Shown: positions 1-8,914 of the stretch, in pieces
Layout of the letters: every line of letters starts with the position of its first letter
Position numbering within the stretch: the stretch's first letter is position 1
NCBI GenBank assembly: GCA_004151065.3
Contig: NWUY0300010714.1
Span: forward strand, 129,049 to 146,898
Direction of reading: 5' to 3'
Origin: Larix sibirica
Taxonomy: Eukaryota > Streptophyta > Pinopsida > Pinales > Pinaceae
Length of the DNA: 17,850 nt
Notes under the pieces: model-generated
Databases searched by the model: none
Seen by the model: the letters and a program-made list of their open reading frames with translations, nothing else
Told to the model about the DNA's origin: nothing
Translations under genes and position numbers: made by a program

Positions 1-1
1 A

Positions 2-110
2 GTGAAACAAGATGCTGAACAATTCCTAAAACACAATGGGTGGAAAGGATTTGTCACCTCTGTGAGACTTTGAGCGTTGACGATGAAAGTCCTTTTCTAT
101 GAGAATGCCC
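2..110 (+). pseudogene. possible B3 DNA-binding domain scrap
   Basis: The first 24 codons (2-73) read as a short peptide containing AEQFLKHNGWKGFV, which resembles the G-W-x-x-F-V segment near the end of plant B3 (REM-type) DNA-binding domains. After the stop at 71-73 a second frame gives LSVDDES and a third gives LFYENAL, which could be the following strand of a B3 fold if two small indels are allowed. The window cuts the left side, so any remaining domain would lie upstream. The match is short and by eye only, and needs three frames, so chance is a real alternative. Confidence 0.22.
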
Positions 111-340
111 TGCGTACACCCACATTACACCCACATTAGATCGCAGTTTCATAATCTTTATTACAATACAAACCTCCCTAACCTTCTAACTTTTCAAAAC
201 TATAGCGACTTAGGAATGCTTCTTTCTAAGCTTTTTGAGCATGGAAATAACAGTTTACAACATTTCAAGTTATTATCTTAAAGTCCAATACACTCGAATT
301 GGTTTTAATAAACACTAACTACCATCAATATCACTTTATG

Positions 341-560
341 TTTTTACTCCTGTAATTTACAATAAATAAAATTAAAAATCAACAATAATTCCTTAAAATT
401 AAAACAAAACCGTATTTTTTATGTTCTAAGAATAAAAGAATGCATACTATTTCTAATTGACCATTTTTATGTTGTCCACATTATAATAACTAATGGTCTA
501 AGGAAAGGAACAATGTATATTATTTCTAGTTGACTCCCTTATGTTGTTGGCATTGTCTAC
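341..560. repeat. diverged duplication, left copy (two subunits)
   Basis: This segment matches 869-1080 in order: a TTTTTACT...ATTTACAAT stretch, an AAAATTAAAACAAAA stretch, then two subunits of about 60-70 bp. Each subunit begins near GGTCTAAG, contains ATGCATAT/TATT and TAATTGACC-like blocks, and ends near GTTGTTGGCATTGTCTAC. Subunits here lie at about 421-479 and 494-560. The copies differ at many positions, so the duplication is old. No coding capacity is visible. Confidence 0.6.
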
Positions 561-868
561 TAAAAGATTGGCATAATAAAGAGTCCACGTGTATAATGAA
601 TTCATAATAAATAATCCACATGTATAATGATGAATGCATGTGCGTATATATGAAAAAAGGTTATAATGTTTTTTGAGGAATTATTATGTAATTTTAATAA
701 CCAAATCATTATATATATAAATATTTTTTTCTATTAAAAACAATTATATAAATTATATATTTATGTAATGTTTAATTTTAAATTATTATAATAATATATT
801 TTTAATTTCAAGTATAAAAAATTCTAATATTTATCTTTATTTATCATTCTAAAAACACTCTAAATATT

Positions 869-1080
869 TTTACTTTTATAATTTACAATAGCATAAAATT
901 AAAACAAAATCATAATTTTATGGTCTAAGGATACAAATGATGCATATTATTTTTAATTGACCATATTTTAGTTATTGGCATTGTCCACCAATAGTCCAAA
1001 TTATAACAATTGATGGTCCAAGGATACGAACAATGCATATTATTTGTAATTGACCCCATTATGTTGTTGGCATTGTCTAC
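869..1080. repeat. diverged duplication, right copy (two subunits)
   Basis: Right-hand partner of 341-560, with subunits at about 920-988 and 1014-1080. The end GTTGTTGGCATTGTCTAC is identical at 543-560 and 1063-1080. With the left copy this gives four related subunits, consistent with one local duplication of a pair. It could be part of a diverged non-autonomous element, but no termini were recognised. Confidence 0.6.
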
Positions 1081-1717
1081 AAATGGTCCAAGTCTAAACA
1101 TAGACATCCATGCCTTAGAATTTTGGTATTAGGTTGGAAACATTTGAAGTAAAGTCAAATAGGGTAGTTCCATAATCTCAACATCACCATTCAATTCCAA
1201 CACCATTAAGCGATATTTCAACTGTGGTATTATTCTTCCCATTATTTTTTCCAAATGAGTGTTTTTCAACATTGCGTGCATAATTGTATATGTTTATTTA
1301 ATAGAATAGATTTAAAGATAATGATCGAGTGAATTCAAATTAAATATTTTTGATGAGTTTTTTTATTAAGTAAAGTTTTATTTTAATTTATTCATTTTTT
1401 AAATTTGTTTTTAATTTAATTATTTTTGAAATTTTAAGTATTTGGATTTTTTTTTAAATAAGTTAATTTTTTTAAAGTAAAGCTTTATAGTCAAAGATAA
1501 AATAAGTTAACTTTGAACAAGAGAATATGTCACAAAGTTGCTACTCCATGATAAAAATAAAAATTGAGAAAGTAAATAAGTTATAAATTGAATATATCAA
1601 GAATATAACTTATAACTTGCTATCAAGGATTGAGAGATGAAAGTGCTTCAAGAAGTGGTTAACCTCAACGGTTGCTCGTTTGCAAATTGAAGGACGAGGG
1701 TTGTACTGTGATTCTGC

Positions 1718-3064
1718 ATGAGCATCGGCGGGATGGTGCGATCAAAGGGGAGGGGCCCTTCCCCTACTCCACTACAAGATAAAGCTAAGAAAAAAGAGAT
1801 TTCGCTGTTACAATTTCAGGAGGAGGGAAGCGAAGGAGAGGGTTGCATTCCTCGGGTGGATAATCATGATTCGGCTCAAGGAAAATCAGGACAAGGGTCT
1901 TGTATCCCCAAATCAATCAGTACCCCAGCCATTTCGGTGAACCCTACACGGGTAAAGGAGCAAATACAACATATGACGGATCACGCACTGATCGGTAAAT
2001 TCATGGGTATCTGGTCTTCTGAGAAAGCTCTAACATGGTGGATTAACTCTACCTGGAAACCTAAAGATCACTTCGATCTCTTACTGGGTTCTAAGGGTTT
2101 CTTTACAGTGGTTTTCTTTAAAGTGGAAGACAAGGAACGTATTTTTGAGGGAGGATCTTATTTCTACTACTCAGCTGGGTTATTCTTAAGAATGTGGAAG
2201 GATCATTTTAATCTTGACAAGGAAGACCTATCAATAGCTCCAGTTTGGATTAGACTCTATTCATTACCTACTGAATACTGGGATCCTAGAATTCTGAAGC
2301 CTATTGGAGGAGCTCTGGGTCATTTTGTGAAAATCTCTGATCAAACCAAGCAAGGAAGGTATGTGTCGTATGCTCGTCTCTGTGTTTATATGAATATCTC
2401 TAAAACCCTACCAGAGGGGATCACCTTAATCTGGGAAGAATCTAAATGGTTTCAAACCCTAGATTATGAACATGTCCATTTTCATTGTCGACGGTGTCAT
2501 ACCCATGGAAATCTGGCCCGGGATTGCCATCTTGACCTCCCAGTGGAAATACCTAGTGGCAAACCTCAGGAACATCAAGATGCTGAAGGTTTTATTAAAA
2601 TACCTAATAGGCGAAGAACGGGAAGGAGGCATAATGGCCTAGATTTGAGCAAAAAGATAATCAATATGAATAGTTTTGCAGCTTTGGATCCTGACCTGAT
2701 AGGAACCCCAATACCTCCGGTGACTCAGGAATCACCACATCAAGAAGTTGAAACTACAAAGGTGGTAATCAAGAATAGTAATAAAAACAAATATGAAAGA
2801 CAAAACTCTCTGGAAGCAGATCGTATGGAAGAGGACTTGGATGAGATGGAACTGGGTGGCCTAGACCTTGATAGCATCGAAGAGGCTTGCAAAAACATAG
2901 AGGTTCACTCTATATCTGATAATCAACTTCAACTATTGAAGGAAGTAATTCTTAAGACGAAACCTACTCCTAGACTAGGGATTGGACCCTTAAAATTGAA
3001 GGAGAACAAAAGAAATTTCAAAGAAGGAGGATCAAAGCGGGGGAGAAAATCGAATAGGGAGTGA
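1718..3064 (+). CDS. LINE A ORF1 protein: DUF4283-like domain and zinc knuckle
   Basis: An intact frame of 448 codons. Residues about 85-230 match the DUF4283 pattern of plant LINE ORF1 proteins: ALIGKFMG, a WW pair in TWWINSTW, GFFTVVFF, then FLRMWKDHF, PVWIRLYSLPTEYW and GALGHFVKISD. A zinc-knuckle segment follows at 257-270 (C257, C260, C270), but the expected G-H is G264-N265, so the usual histidine ligand is absent. The C-terminal third has an acidic stretch and then a Lys/Arg-rich tail. Family knowledge: such proteins bind the element RNA in a ribonucleoprotein. The ATG at 1718 gives the longest frame; a second Met is at residue 6. The lack of stops contrasts with the ruined RT core downstream. 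It may be an unexpressed relic. Confidence 0.9.
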   Translation: MSIGGMVRSKGRGPSPTPLQDKAKKKEISLLQFQEEGSEGEGCIPRVDNHDSAQGKSGQGSCIPKSISTPAISVNPTRVKEQIQHMTDHALIGKFMGIWSSEKALTWWINSTWKPKDHFDLLLGSKGFFTVVFFKVEDKERIFEGGSYFYYSAGLFLRMWKDHFNLDKEDLSIAPVWIRLYSLPTEYWDPRILKPIGGALGHFVKISDQTKQGRYVSYARLCVYMNISKTLPEGITLIWEESKWFQTLDYEHVHFHCRRCHTHGNLARDCHLDLPVEIPSGKPQEHQDAEGFIKIPNRRRTGRRHNGLDLSKKIINMNSFAALDPDLIGTPIPPVTQESPHQEVETTKVVIKNSNKNKYERQNSLEADRMEEDLDEMELGGLDLDSIEEACKNIEVHSISDNQLQLLKEVILKTKPTPRLGIGPLKLKENKRNFKEGGSKRGRKSNRE

Positions 3065-3150
3065 ATCGGGGAAATTGGGGCAAGACTAGTTGACTCAGGC
3101 CAGTGCCCTACTATCCAGGAAACTCTCATCTCTGCAAGATATAGTGCTTG

Positions 3151-3975
3151 ATGAAAATATTATCTTGGAATATTCGAGGGACCAATGGTCCTCATAAAAT
3201 GAAAACTCTGAAAAGTAATATTATGAAGGAAAAACCTATTGTAGTCTTGTTACAAGAAATGAAGTGTTTGGGAGCACAACTGGAATTAAATGTTCGTAAT
3301 CTATGGAAACAGTGTAAAAGTATGGCGCTGGATGTTGCGGGTCATTCTGGAGGACTGGTTATTCTGTGGGATCCTAGGAAAGTGTCCCTATCAAACTTTC
3401 TCTATACAACCTTCAGCCTCTCTGCTGAATTTCATTTTCTAGGCTCTAATGCGCGAGGTATTATTACCAATGTGTATGGGCCTAGTAGTTATCCTGAAAA
3501 GCGAAACTTCATCACAAGTTTGACTAATTTGAGGAGGACGTTTGAAGGTGCCCATTGGATCTTAGGAGGGGACTTTAATTTGATCATGTCTCTTTCTAAG
3601 AAGAAAGGTGGTAGAAGAATCCTTACCCCTGAAAATACCCTGTTTGATGAATTTATTGAGGCAAATAATTTGATTGATGTTGATCCGGGGAGCAATGTTT
3701 TTACCTGGAATAATAGAAGAGGAGGGGAGCATTTGGCGGCTGCAAGGCTTGATAGATTTCTTATTTCTGAAAGTATTATGCTATTAGGTGGGACTCTGAC
3801 TTCTCGCCCTATTGCCTCTGCGGGTTCAGACCATTGGCCAGTTTCCCTTGTGTGGAGTAATATTGGGACTAGAATGACAAGGCCCTTCAGGTTTGAGAAA
3901 TTTTGGTTAACCCATGAAGATTTTCCAACTCGAGTGGAAGATTGGTGGAAGCTATTATTCCTCCTAATGTACTAA
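3151..3975 (+). pseudogene. LINE A ORF2 part 1: apurinic-type endonuclease
   Basis: N-terminal endonuclease (exonuclease/endonuclease/phosphatase fold) of ORF2, which nicks target DNA to prime reverse transcription. ATG at 3151 gives MKILSWNIRG, the usual ORF2 start, 86 bp after the ORF1 stop. Catalytic signatures are present in order: N in SWNIRG, E in LLQEMK, VYGP, D and N in GGDFNLI, TWNNRR, LDRFL, and SDHWP with Asp and His at 3829-3834. The domain is open, but after DWWK the frame is lost: it ends at a TAA at 3973, and the homologous sequence resumes at 3977 one frame over. ORF2 would normally continue as one polyprotein, so this is the 5' piece of a broken gene. A truncated endonuclease-only protein is possible but unsupported. 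Confidence 0.88.
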
Positions 3976-3976
3976 G

Positions 3977-5696
3977 ATGTACTGTTTTCAACAAAAACTG
4001 AAATTGCTTAAACAGAAGATCAAAATTTGGAATAAAGATGTCTTTGGGAACATTTTGATAGAAAAAGCAAAGATTGAATTGCAAATGGAACATGTCCAGG
4101 AAAGCATCATGCAAATAGGCTTGAATTCTGAACTAGCTATGGAGGAAAAAAGTCTTTCTGACCAACTTCACCAAGGACAGACGCAAGAAGAACTTCTGTG
4201 GCAACATAAATCTAGGAATCAATGGTTGAAGGATGGGGATAAGAATACAAAGTTCTTCCACAGAGCTAGTATTCAACATAGACATCAAAACCAGATCTCA
4301 AACCTGCGTACCTATGATGGTGTGTTAGTTGAATCTCATGAAAATATGGAGCAGGAACTAATTAATCATTTCAAGGAAGTGGTAACAGAACCATAGGTGG
4401 ACCAGACTGTGGCATGCAGGGAAATTAAAGATGTTATTCCTAGGATTATTACGGATGAGCAGAATGAGATGCTTATTCGACCTATTGAATTCCAGGAAGT
4501 TGAGATCGCTATTAACCAAATGGAGGATGGAAAATCCCCAGGGCCTGATGGTTTTACTGCTAACTTCTTCCATCATTTCTGGGTTTTGATAAAAAGTGAA
4601 GTTTGGCAGGTGGTGGAAGAATCATGAAAAATGAGGGGGGTTCTCCCTCCTTTAAATTCTACCTTTCTCACCCCGATTCCTAAAACTTCGATGGCTGAGA
4701 AATCTGATTTGTTTAGACCGTTTTCCCTATGTAACATTATCTATAAACTCACCATGAAAGTCCTGGCTAATCGGCTTAAACCCTTACTCCCTTATTTGAT
4801 CTCTTTGGAACAAACGGGATTTGTGGAAGGTAGACAAATTTTCGATGGTATTAACCTAGCTCAGGAGGTTTTTCACTCCCTAAAGAGCACTAAGCAAGCA
4901 GGGATGTTGTTGAAACTGGATTTATCCAAAGCTTATGACAAACTAAACTGGACCTACATGAAAGAGATCATGAGCTCTTTTGGTTTTAGCGAGGTCTGAT
5001 AAAATGGATAGCCAACCTGACCTCCACTGCTTTCTTTTCTATCCCGATCAATGGGAATCCATCTGCTGTCTTTAAACCCTTTCGGGGCATCCGAAAGGGA
5101 GATCCTCTCTCTCCCTTCCTCTTTGTGATTATGACGGAATGACTAGGAAGGATCATTTTGCATTTAGTGGAATGGAGGAAAATAAAAGGTCTCAGGTTCC
5201 AACCTATGAGAAAACTATAATACACCAACAGTTTGTAGATGACACTCTATTGATGGGTCATTCCTCTGTTCAGGAAGCAAGACAAATCAAGAAGGCTTTG
5301 AATATTTTCTTAAGAGCCTCTGGGCTTACTATCAATATGGATAAATCCTTGGTTTTATTCTTTAATACTTCTCCTGTTAGTCAAAGGAATATTATAAGGA
5401 TTTTAGGTTTCAAAAAGAGTTCCCTTCCAACCAAATACCTGGGTGCCCCTCTGTCTGATGTTGTTTTAAAGGCAACTTCCTGGGAATATCACCTAAGTCG
5501 AATTAAGGAGAAACTCTCTAATTGGACGCTAAGAGCTCTGAACTTCTCGGGAAGAGTGGTCCTTGTTAAAGCTGTGTTGCAAGCGATGCCTCTGTATCTC
5601 TTCTCAGTGTTATCCACACCCAAATTTGTTATGAAGGAAATCCGTAATATTCAACGCTCCTTTCTTTGGGGAGGCACTGTGGATCACCGAAAATAG
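3977..5696 (+). pseudogene. LINE A ORF2 part 2: linker and reverse transcriptase, broken
   Basis: Reading continues with a charged linker (WLKDGDKNTKFFHRAS, typical of plant LINEs), then RT motifs: SPGPDGFTANFF, LTPIPK, FRPFSLCN, KLDLSKAYD (motif A Asp at 4919-4921), GIRKGDPLSPFLF (motif B) and FVDD (motif C, 5232-5243). All three catalytic aspartates are present, but the motifs lie in three different frames. Inferred single-base losses sit near 4998 and between about 5208 and 5222. In-frame stops are TAG 4394, TGA 4625, TGA 5140 and TAG 5694. After FVDD the thumb-like part reads cleanly to 5693 with TKYLGAPLSD and the ring LSNWTLRALNFSGRVVLVKAV broken here only for length. The reading is secure as a LINE RT but no full-length enzyme can be made. 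Confidence 0.87.
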
Positions 5697-6728
5697 CCTC
5701 TGCTAGATTGGGAGACTCTGTGTAAATCTAATCCTGAAGGGGGTTTAGGTCTACGTGATCCTGAGAAACTTAGTATTGTTTGTGGAGCTAAAATTTGGTG
5801 GCGCTGGCTCAATCATACAACTGAACAATGGGCTAGCTTCTAGGGAATGAAGTATACCCCGGAGATTGCTAAACAGGACTGGGTCCGGGTGGATGGACCA
5901 GAGCAAGGTTCTCATATCTGGAATATGGCGAGGACTGGGCGGGATTTGATCAGGAAACATAGTTTTTGGGAGATTCACCAAGGATCTTCGGCCAAGCTAT
6001 GGTCTGATACCTGACAACAAGAGCCGAATCTTATAACTCTGATGAATGATATCCCCCTGGAATCACCTACTCTCAACCATAATTGGAAGATGGTTAATCA
6101 TTATTAGCAGGAGGAACAAACTGACAGGGGTTTTCATGTCTGAAAACCGCTTAACTGGTGGATGGATAACTATGGGGAGGAGATAGGGAAGCAAATACAT
6201 GAAATATTACAACAATGATAGGTTAAAATTCAGATGGGACTGGATTTACTTCGTTGGGGGTATCGCCCTAAAGGTATGTTTACCGTGAAGGAAGCTTACG
6301 CCCTTTAGGCTATACATGCTGATCACACTATGGGAAGTGAATGGAAACGTCTCTGGGGAGCTAAATTATGGCCTAAAATTACTCTCTTCCTATGACTGGT
6401 TTTAAAAGGTAGAATTCTCACGTGGGATAATATCACTAAGTGGGGCTTTGAGGGTCCTTCATTTTGTGGCCTATGTGGAACTCATGGTGAAATGATTGCA
6501 CACCTCCTAGATGGGTGTAGTTTCTCCTCCTCCTTATGGGATAAGGGAGCTATAATTTTTCGCCTGTCGGATAGAGTTAAAACTGACCCTGTCGAAAGTA
6601 TCAAACGGTGGAGGAAAGATCCCTTCCAGGGAAGAATTCTGAATTGGGATTGGGAGCTTTTCCCCAGTTTTCTCCTATGGGAAGTGTGGAAAGAGCGTAA
6701 TAAACGTATTTTCACAGGGAAACAATAG
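5697..6728 (+). pseudogene. LINE A ORF2 part 3: connection and zf-RVT domain, broken
   Basis: The same frame as the FVDD segment continues through a connection region (LLDWETLCKSNPEGGLGLRD, WWRWLNH, GSHIWNMARTGRDL, NWWMDNYG) to a zf-RVT domain at about 6270-6540. The latter shows FTVKEAYAL, WPKITLFL and a C-x2-C...H-x4-C set in CGLCGTHGEMIAHLLDGC, with metal-ligand residues intact. In-frame stops: TAG 5841, TGA 6012, TAG 6105, TGA 6141, TGA 6216, TAG 6219, TAG 6306, TGA 6393, TAG 6726. Most replace a Trp or Gln expected from the family pattern. zf-RVT is a usual but poorly understood domain between RT and RNase H in plant LINEs. Confidence 0.82.
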
Positions 6729-7499
6729 ACCTGCAAGTTAGTATGGGGTCAAATTCAGAGAGGAATATTAGAGACTCTACAATTAAATTCTTGGACGGAG
6801 CAAGATATGAACATACTTGTGAACGAGGTGAATATTTTAAAGAACCTGGGCATCTAGGAGCTTCCTAGCCATATCGGAAGCCTTCACTCGCGTTGAACTT
6901 CTCCTGATAGTCCGGTGGTCTGGTCTCCTCCATTATCGGGCTGGCTCAAGTTAAATTTCGATGGGACGTCTAAAGGAAACCCATGCATTGCTGGTTATGG
7001 TGGCGTCCTGCGTGATGACAAGGGGAAAGTTTTGTATAGTTACTACTATGGTTATGTAAGCAGGGAGACCAATAACGTGGTCGAATGTGAAGCTATGTTG
7101 CAGGGTATTTGCATGGCGGCTCATCGTGGCATCACTTGTCTTATCGTGGAGGGTGACTTGAAACTTCTTATCCAACTAGCCACCAATCTATGCAATGGGA
7201 CTCGTGCGGCCAAGTTGGCACCATCGTGGAGGTTGGCATGGCGTCTGACTTGTCTAGAAGACATCATCAATTCGATGAACTCCGTCACCTTCCATCATGT
7301 TTGGAGAAGTGCGAATAGGCTGGCATATGTTCTCGCTAATCAAGGTGCTAGTCATCAGTATGTTGGATGGGATGGGGTGGCCCTTGATATGCTAGTGGGC
7401 ACGTGTCATGCGAAGTGCATGAAAATTGCAGATAGTGACAGATGTGCTATGGATCTTATCGCGGGCTTGAATCTGACGAAGAGAGGTGATGGTTCTTAA
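6729..7499 (+). pseudogene. LINE A ORF2 part 4: C-terminal RNase H
   Basis: Still in the same frame: after stops at TAG 6855 and TGA 6894, 6897-7499 is open. The RNase H domain shows LKLNFDGTSKGNP (first catalytic Asp), a Glu in VECEAMLQG and an Asp in IVEGDLKLL. The last catalytic Asp, expected in an A-D-x-L-A-N setting, is replaced: NRLAYVLANQG has Tyr at 7326-7328 (TAT, one base from GAT). RNase H would degrade element RNA in the RNA:DNA hybrid. About 50 residues follow the domain before the TAA at 7497. The stop overlaps the ATG (7489) of the next reading frame by 11 bases. Confidence 0.85.
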
Positions 7500-8496
7500 T
7501 AGGAGGTGTATTGCTCTGTGCCGAGGTGATGGGAGGCATACTGGTAATCATTTGAATGAGTTAACTGCTCGTCCTTCCTTCTTTTATGCATCGCCTCTAT
7601 TAATTATGTTAGGAGATCTGGAGCGTGAGATGGACAATGGGTCTCAGCCTCTCATAGTTATACTGGAGATTACTGATATGGTTTATGATAGTATGACGAT
7701 TTCCAAGGACGAGGAGAATTATTACCGAGCTCGACTCATTATGGTGGCCTTAATGGTTGAGAGTGGAGTCTTTCCTTTAAATTCTTTCAACATGGTCGGC
7801 TTCAGACATCTCTGTCGTAGTTCTGGTAAAGCTTGTGCCTTGTTAAGTTTTTCTATGTTTACTTTCCAGGTGGAATGTGGTAGTACTGAAATTGTGAACA
7901 TCCCTCCGAGAGGGAGACCTACACGTCGGGGCCGCCATGTTCAGGGTGAACCGAGTAATCTGAGCAGGGGCAATTTGGCTCAGGCTGGTCCTAGCCGGGA
8001 TCAATGGAGAGTTGCTTCTATTGCGATTTTCTTTCGTCGCCTATTTCATCAAGCTTTGCAGAGTGATTTGGAAGAAATGGAGGAGAACTTGTGGAGGAGT
8101 GTGGGTGAGAAGGAGCTGCCGTCGGAGGTGGTGGTTATGGCAGACTGGATTCAAGACCCTGGTAATACCAAGGGTTGAATGGATTTATACAATCGTGTTG
8201 TTGTTATGTTTTGGGTCACCAAGACGCTCATCGCTCAGACCCTGGAGGCTAGGGTGGATATTTTATCGGGTTCCCAGAGGATGCAGAAGCTGGAGGAACG
8301 TTGCAGGGAGCATGCAGAGGAAACTAGTTGGGTGCACATGAAACTGGATGCCAAGGTTGCTGAGATGGGTATATCTTTCTTGACTCGTCCGAAGAAGGTT
8401 GATAACCCATAAGTGATTGATCTGAGCGATAAGGTTGCGAGGAAGGACGCACCTCCGGTTGTGGAAATTGGTGACGAGGCTGGGCCTGCGAGATAA
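7489..8496 (+). pseudogene. LINE A third reading frame (ORF3), unknown function, two stops
   Basis: Downstream of RNase H, in another frame, is a run of about 336 codons from ATG 7489 to TAA 8494-8496, interrupted only by TGA 8176 and TAA 8410. The first part is open for 229 codons. I do not recognise the family. Visible: a region with LIVILEITDMVYDSM and DEENYYRARLIMVALMVESG that looks like a folded helical domain; a Gly/Arg/Pro-rich linker (IPPRGRPTRRGRHVQGEPSN); another helical part with FFRRLFHQALQSDLEEMEEN; and after the first stop a likely coiled coil (QRMQKLEERCREHAEE). The tail VIDLSDK...PPVVEIGDEAGP is typical of a disordered C-terminus. No RT-type or gag motif is seen. It may be a genuine LINE ORF3, an ORF2 extension split by a frameshift, or host sequence carried in by 3' transduction. 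Confidence 0.55.
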
Positions 8497-8861
8497 TTAC
8501 TCTATTCCCTTTGTTTGTCTATGCCAGCTTGCTACTTCTTTGTTATGGGGTTTTTTCTATGACTGGAGCCTGTTTTTTGGCGACCGTGATGTAATGGGAT
8601 ATAAAAATATTGTATGTTTGGCTAATACGGGTAGCTGTGTTATTATTTTGTTTCTATGTTGTGAATGGATAGGCCTTATAGCACTGCTCATAATTGTTTT
8701 GATAGGGTACTCGGGTACTTTTTGGGATGGTTATGGTGCTGTTAGAAATGGGAACTGTGATCTCAGAGGCTGCTATTTCAGCGCCCATTGCATTGTAAGA
8801 ACTATGTTTGTAATTTTGATCTGGATGGAATAGAATGATGTTTCCTTTTGCTTAAAAAAAA
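8497..8861 (+). other. LINE A 3' UTR and terminal A-run
   Basis: A T- and G-rich non-coding stretch of about 360 bp, ending in TTTTGCTT followed by eight A (8854-8861). T-rich 3' UTRs and a short 3' A-tail are usual in plant LINEs. An open frame here (8435-8833) would give a very hydrophobic peptide, but that follows from the T-rich composition. Sequence right of the A-run matches LINE B, so the LINE A end is placed here. Confidence 0.65.
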
Positions 8862-8914
8862 GGGAATGGAGAGGAGAAAAAGGACAGAGCCACCTCCCAA
8901 TACCAAAGGAAATA

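Larger units (their letters stand above)
111..1625. other. AT-rich non-coding region
   Basis: About 1.5 kb of strongly AT-rich sequence with many short A and T runs. No reading frame here looks like protein, and the two short open frames (99-281 on +, 925-1107 on -) are low-complexity or fall in a repeated segment. It contains the diverged duplication annotated separately. The composition becomes visibly richer in G and C around 1625-1640, which is where I place the approximate left edge of LINE A. I saw no terminal inverted repeat or target-site duplication. Confidence 0.6.
1625..8861 (+). mobile_element. LINE A: near full-length plant L1-like retrotransposon
   Basis: An element of about 7.2 kb in the expected LINE order: short 5' UTR, ORF1 with DUF4283-like domain and zinc knuckle, endonuclease, reverse transcriptase, zf-RVT region, RNase H, an extra reading frame, a T/G-rich 3' UTR and a run of eight A at 8854-8861. 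The left edge is estimated from the composition change and is uncertain by tens of bases. No target-site duplication was found: the bases right of the A-run are LINE B sequence, and nothing like them is seen near 1600-1700. ORF2 is disabled by at least three frameshifts and 15 internal stops, so the copy cannot move by itself. Confidence 0.88.

Noticed and set aside
99-281. 60-codon open frame near the left edge
   Set aside because: No motif or coding-like composition; AT-rich surroundings.
925-1107. Minus-strand open frame with a repeated motif in the product
   Set aside because: The internal repetition comes from the DNA subunit duplication at 920-1080, not from a protein repeat.
8012-8341. 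Arg- and Trp-rich open frame inside the third reading frame of LINE A
   Set aside because: It overlaps the longer frame, which continues across single stops with a more protein-like composition.
8435-8833. 132-codon open frame with a very hydrophobic product, possibly a membrane protein
   Set aside because: It lies mostly in the T/G-rich LINE A 3' UTR; T-rich DNA read in this frame gives Leu, Ile, Val and Phe by composition, and its start overlaps the end of the third reading frame in another frame.
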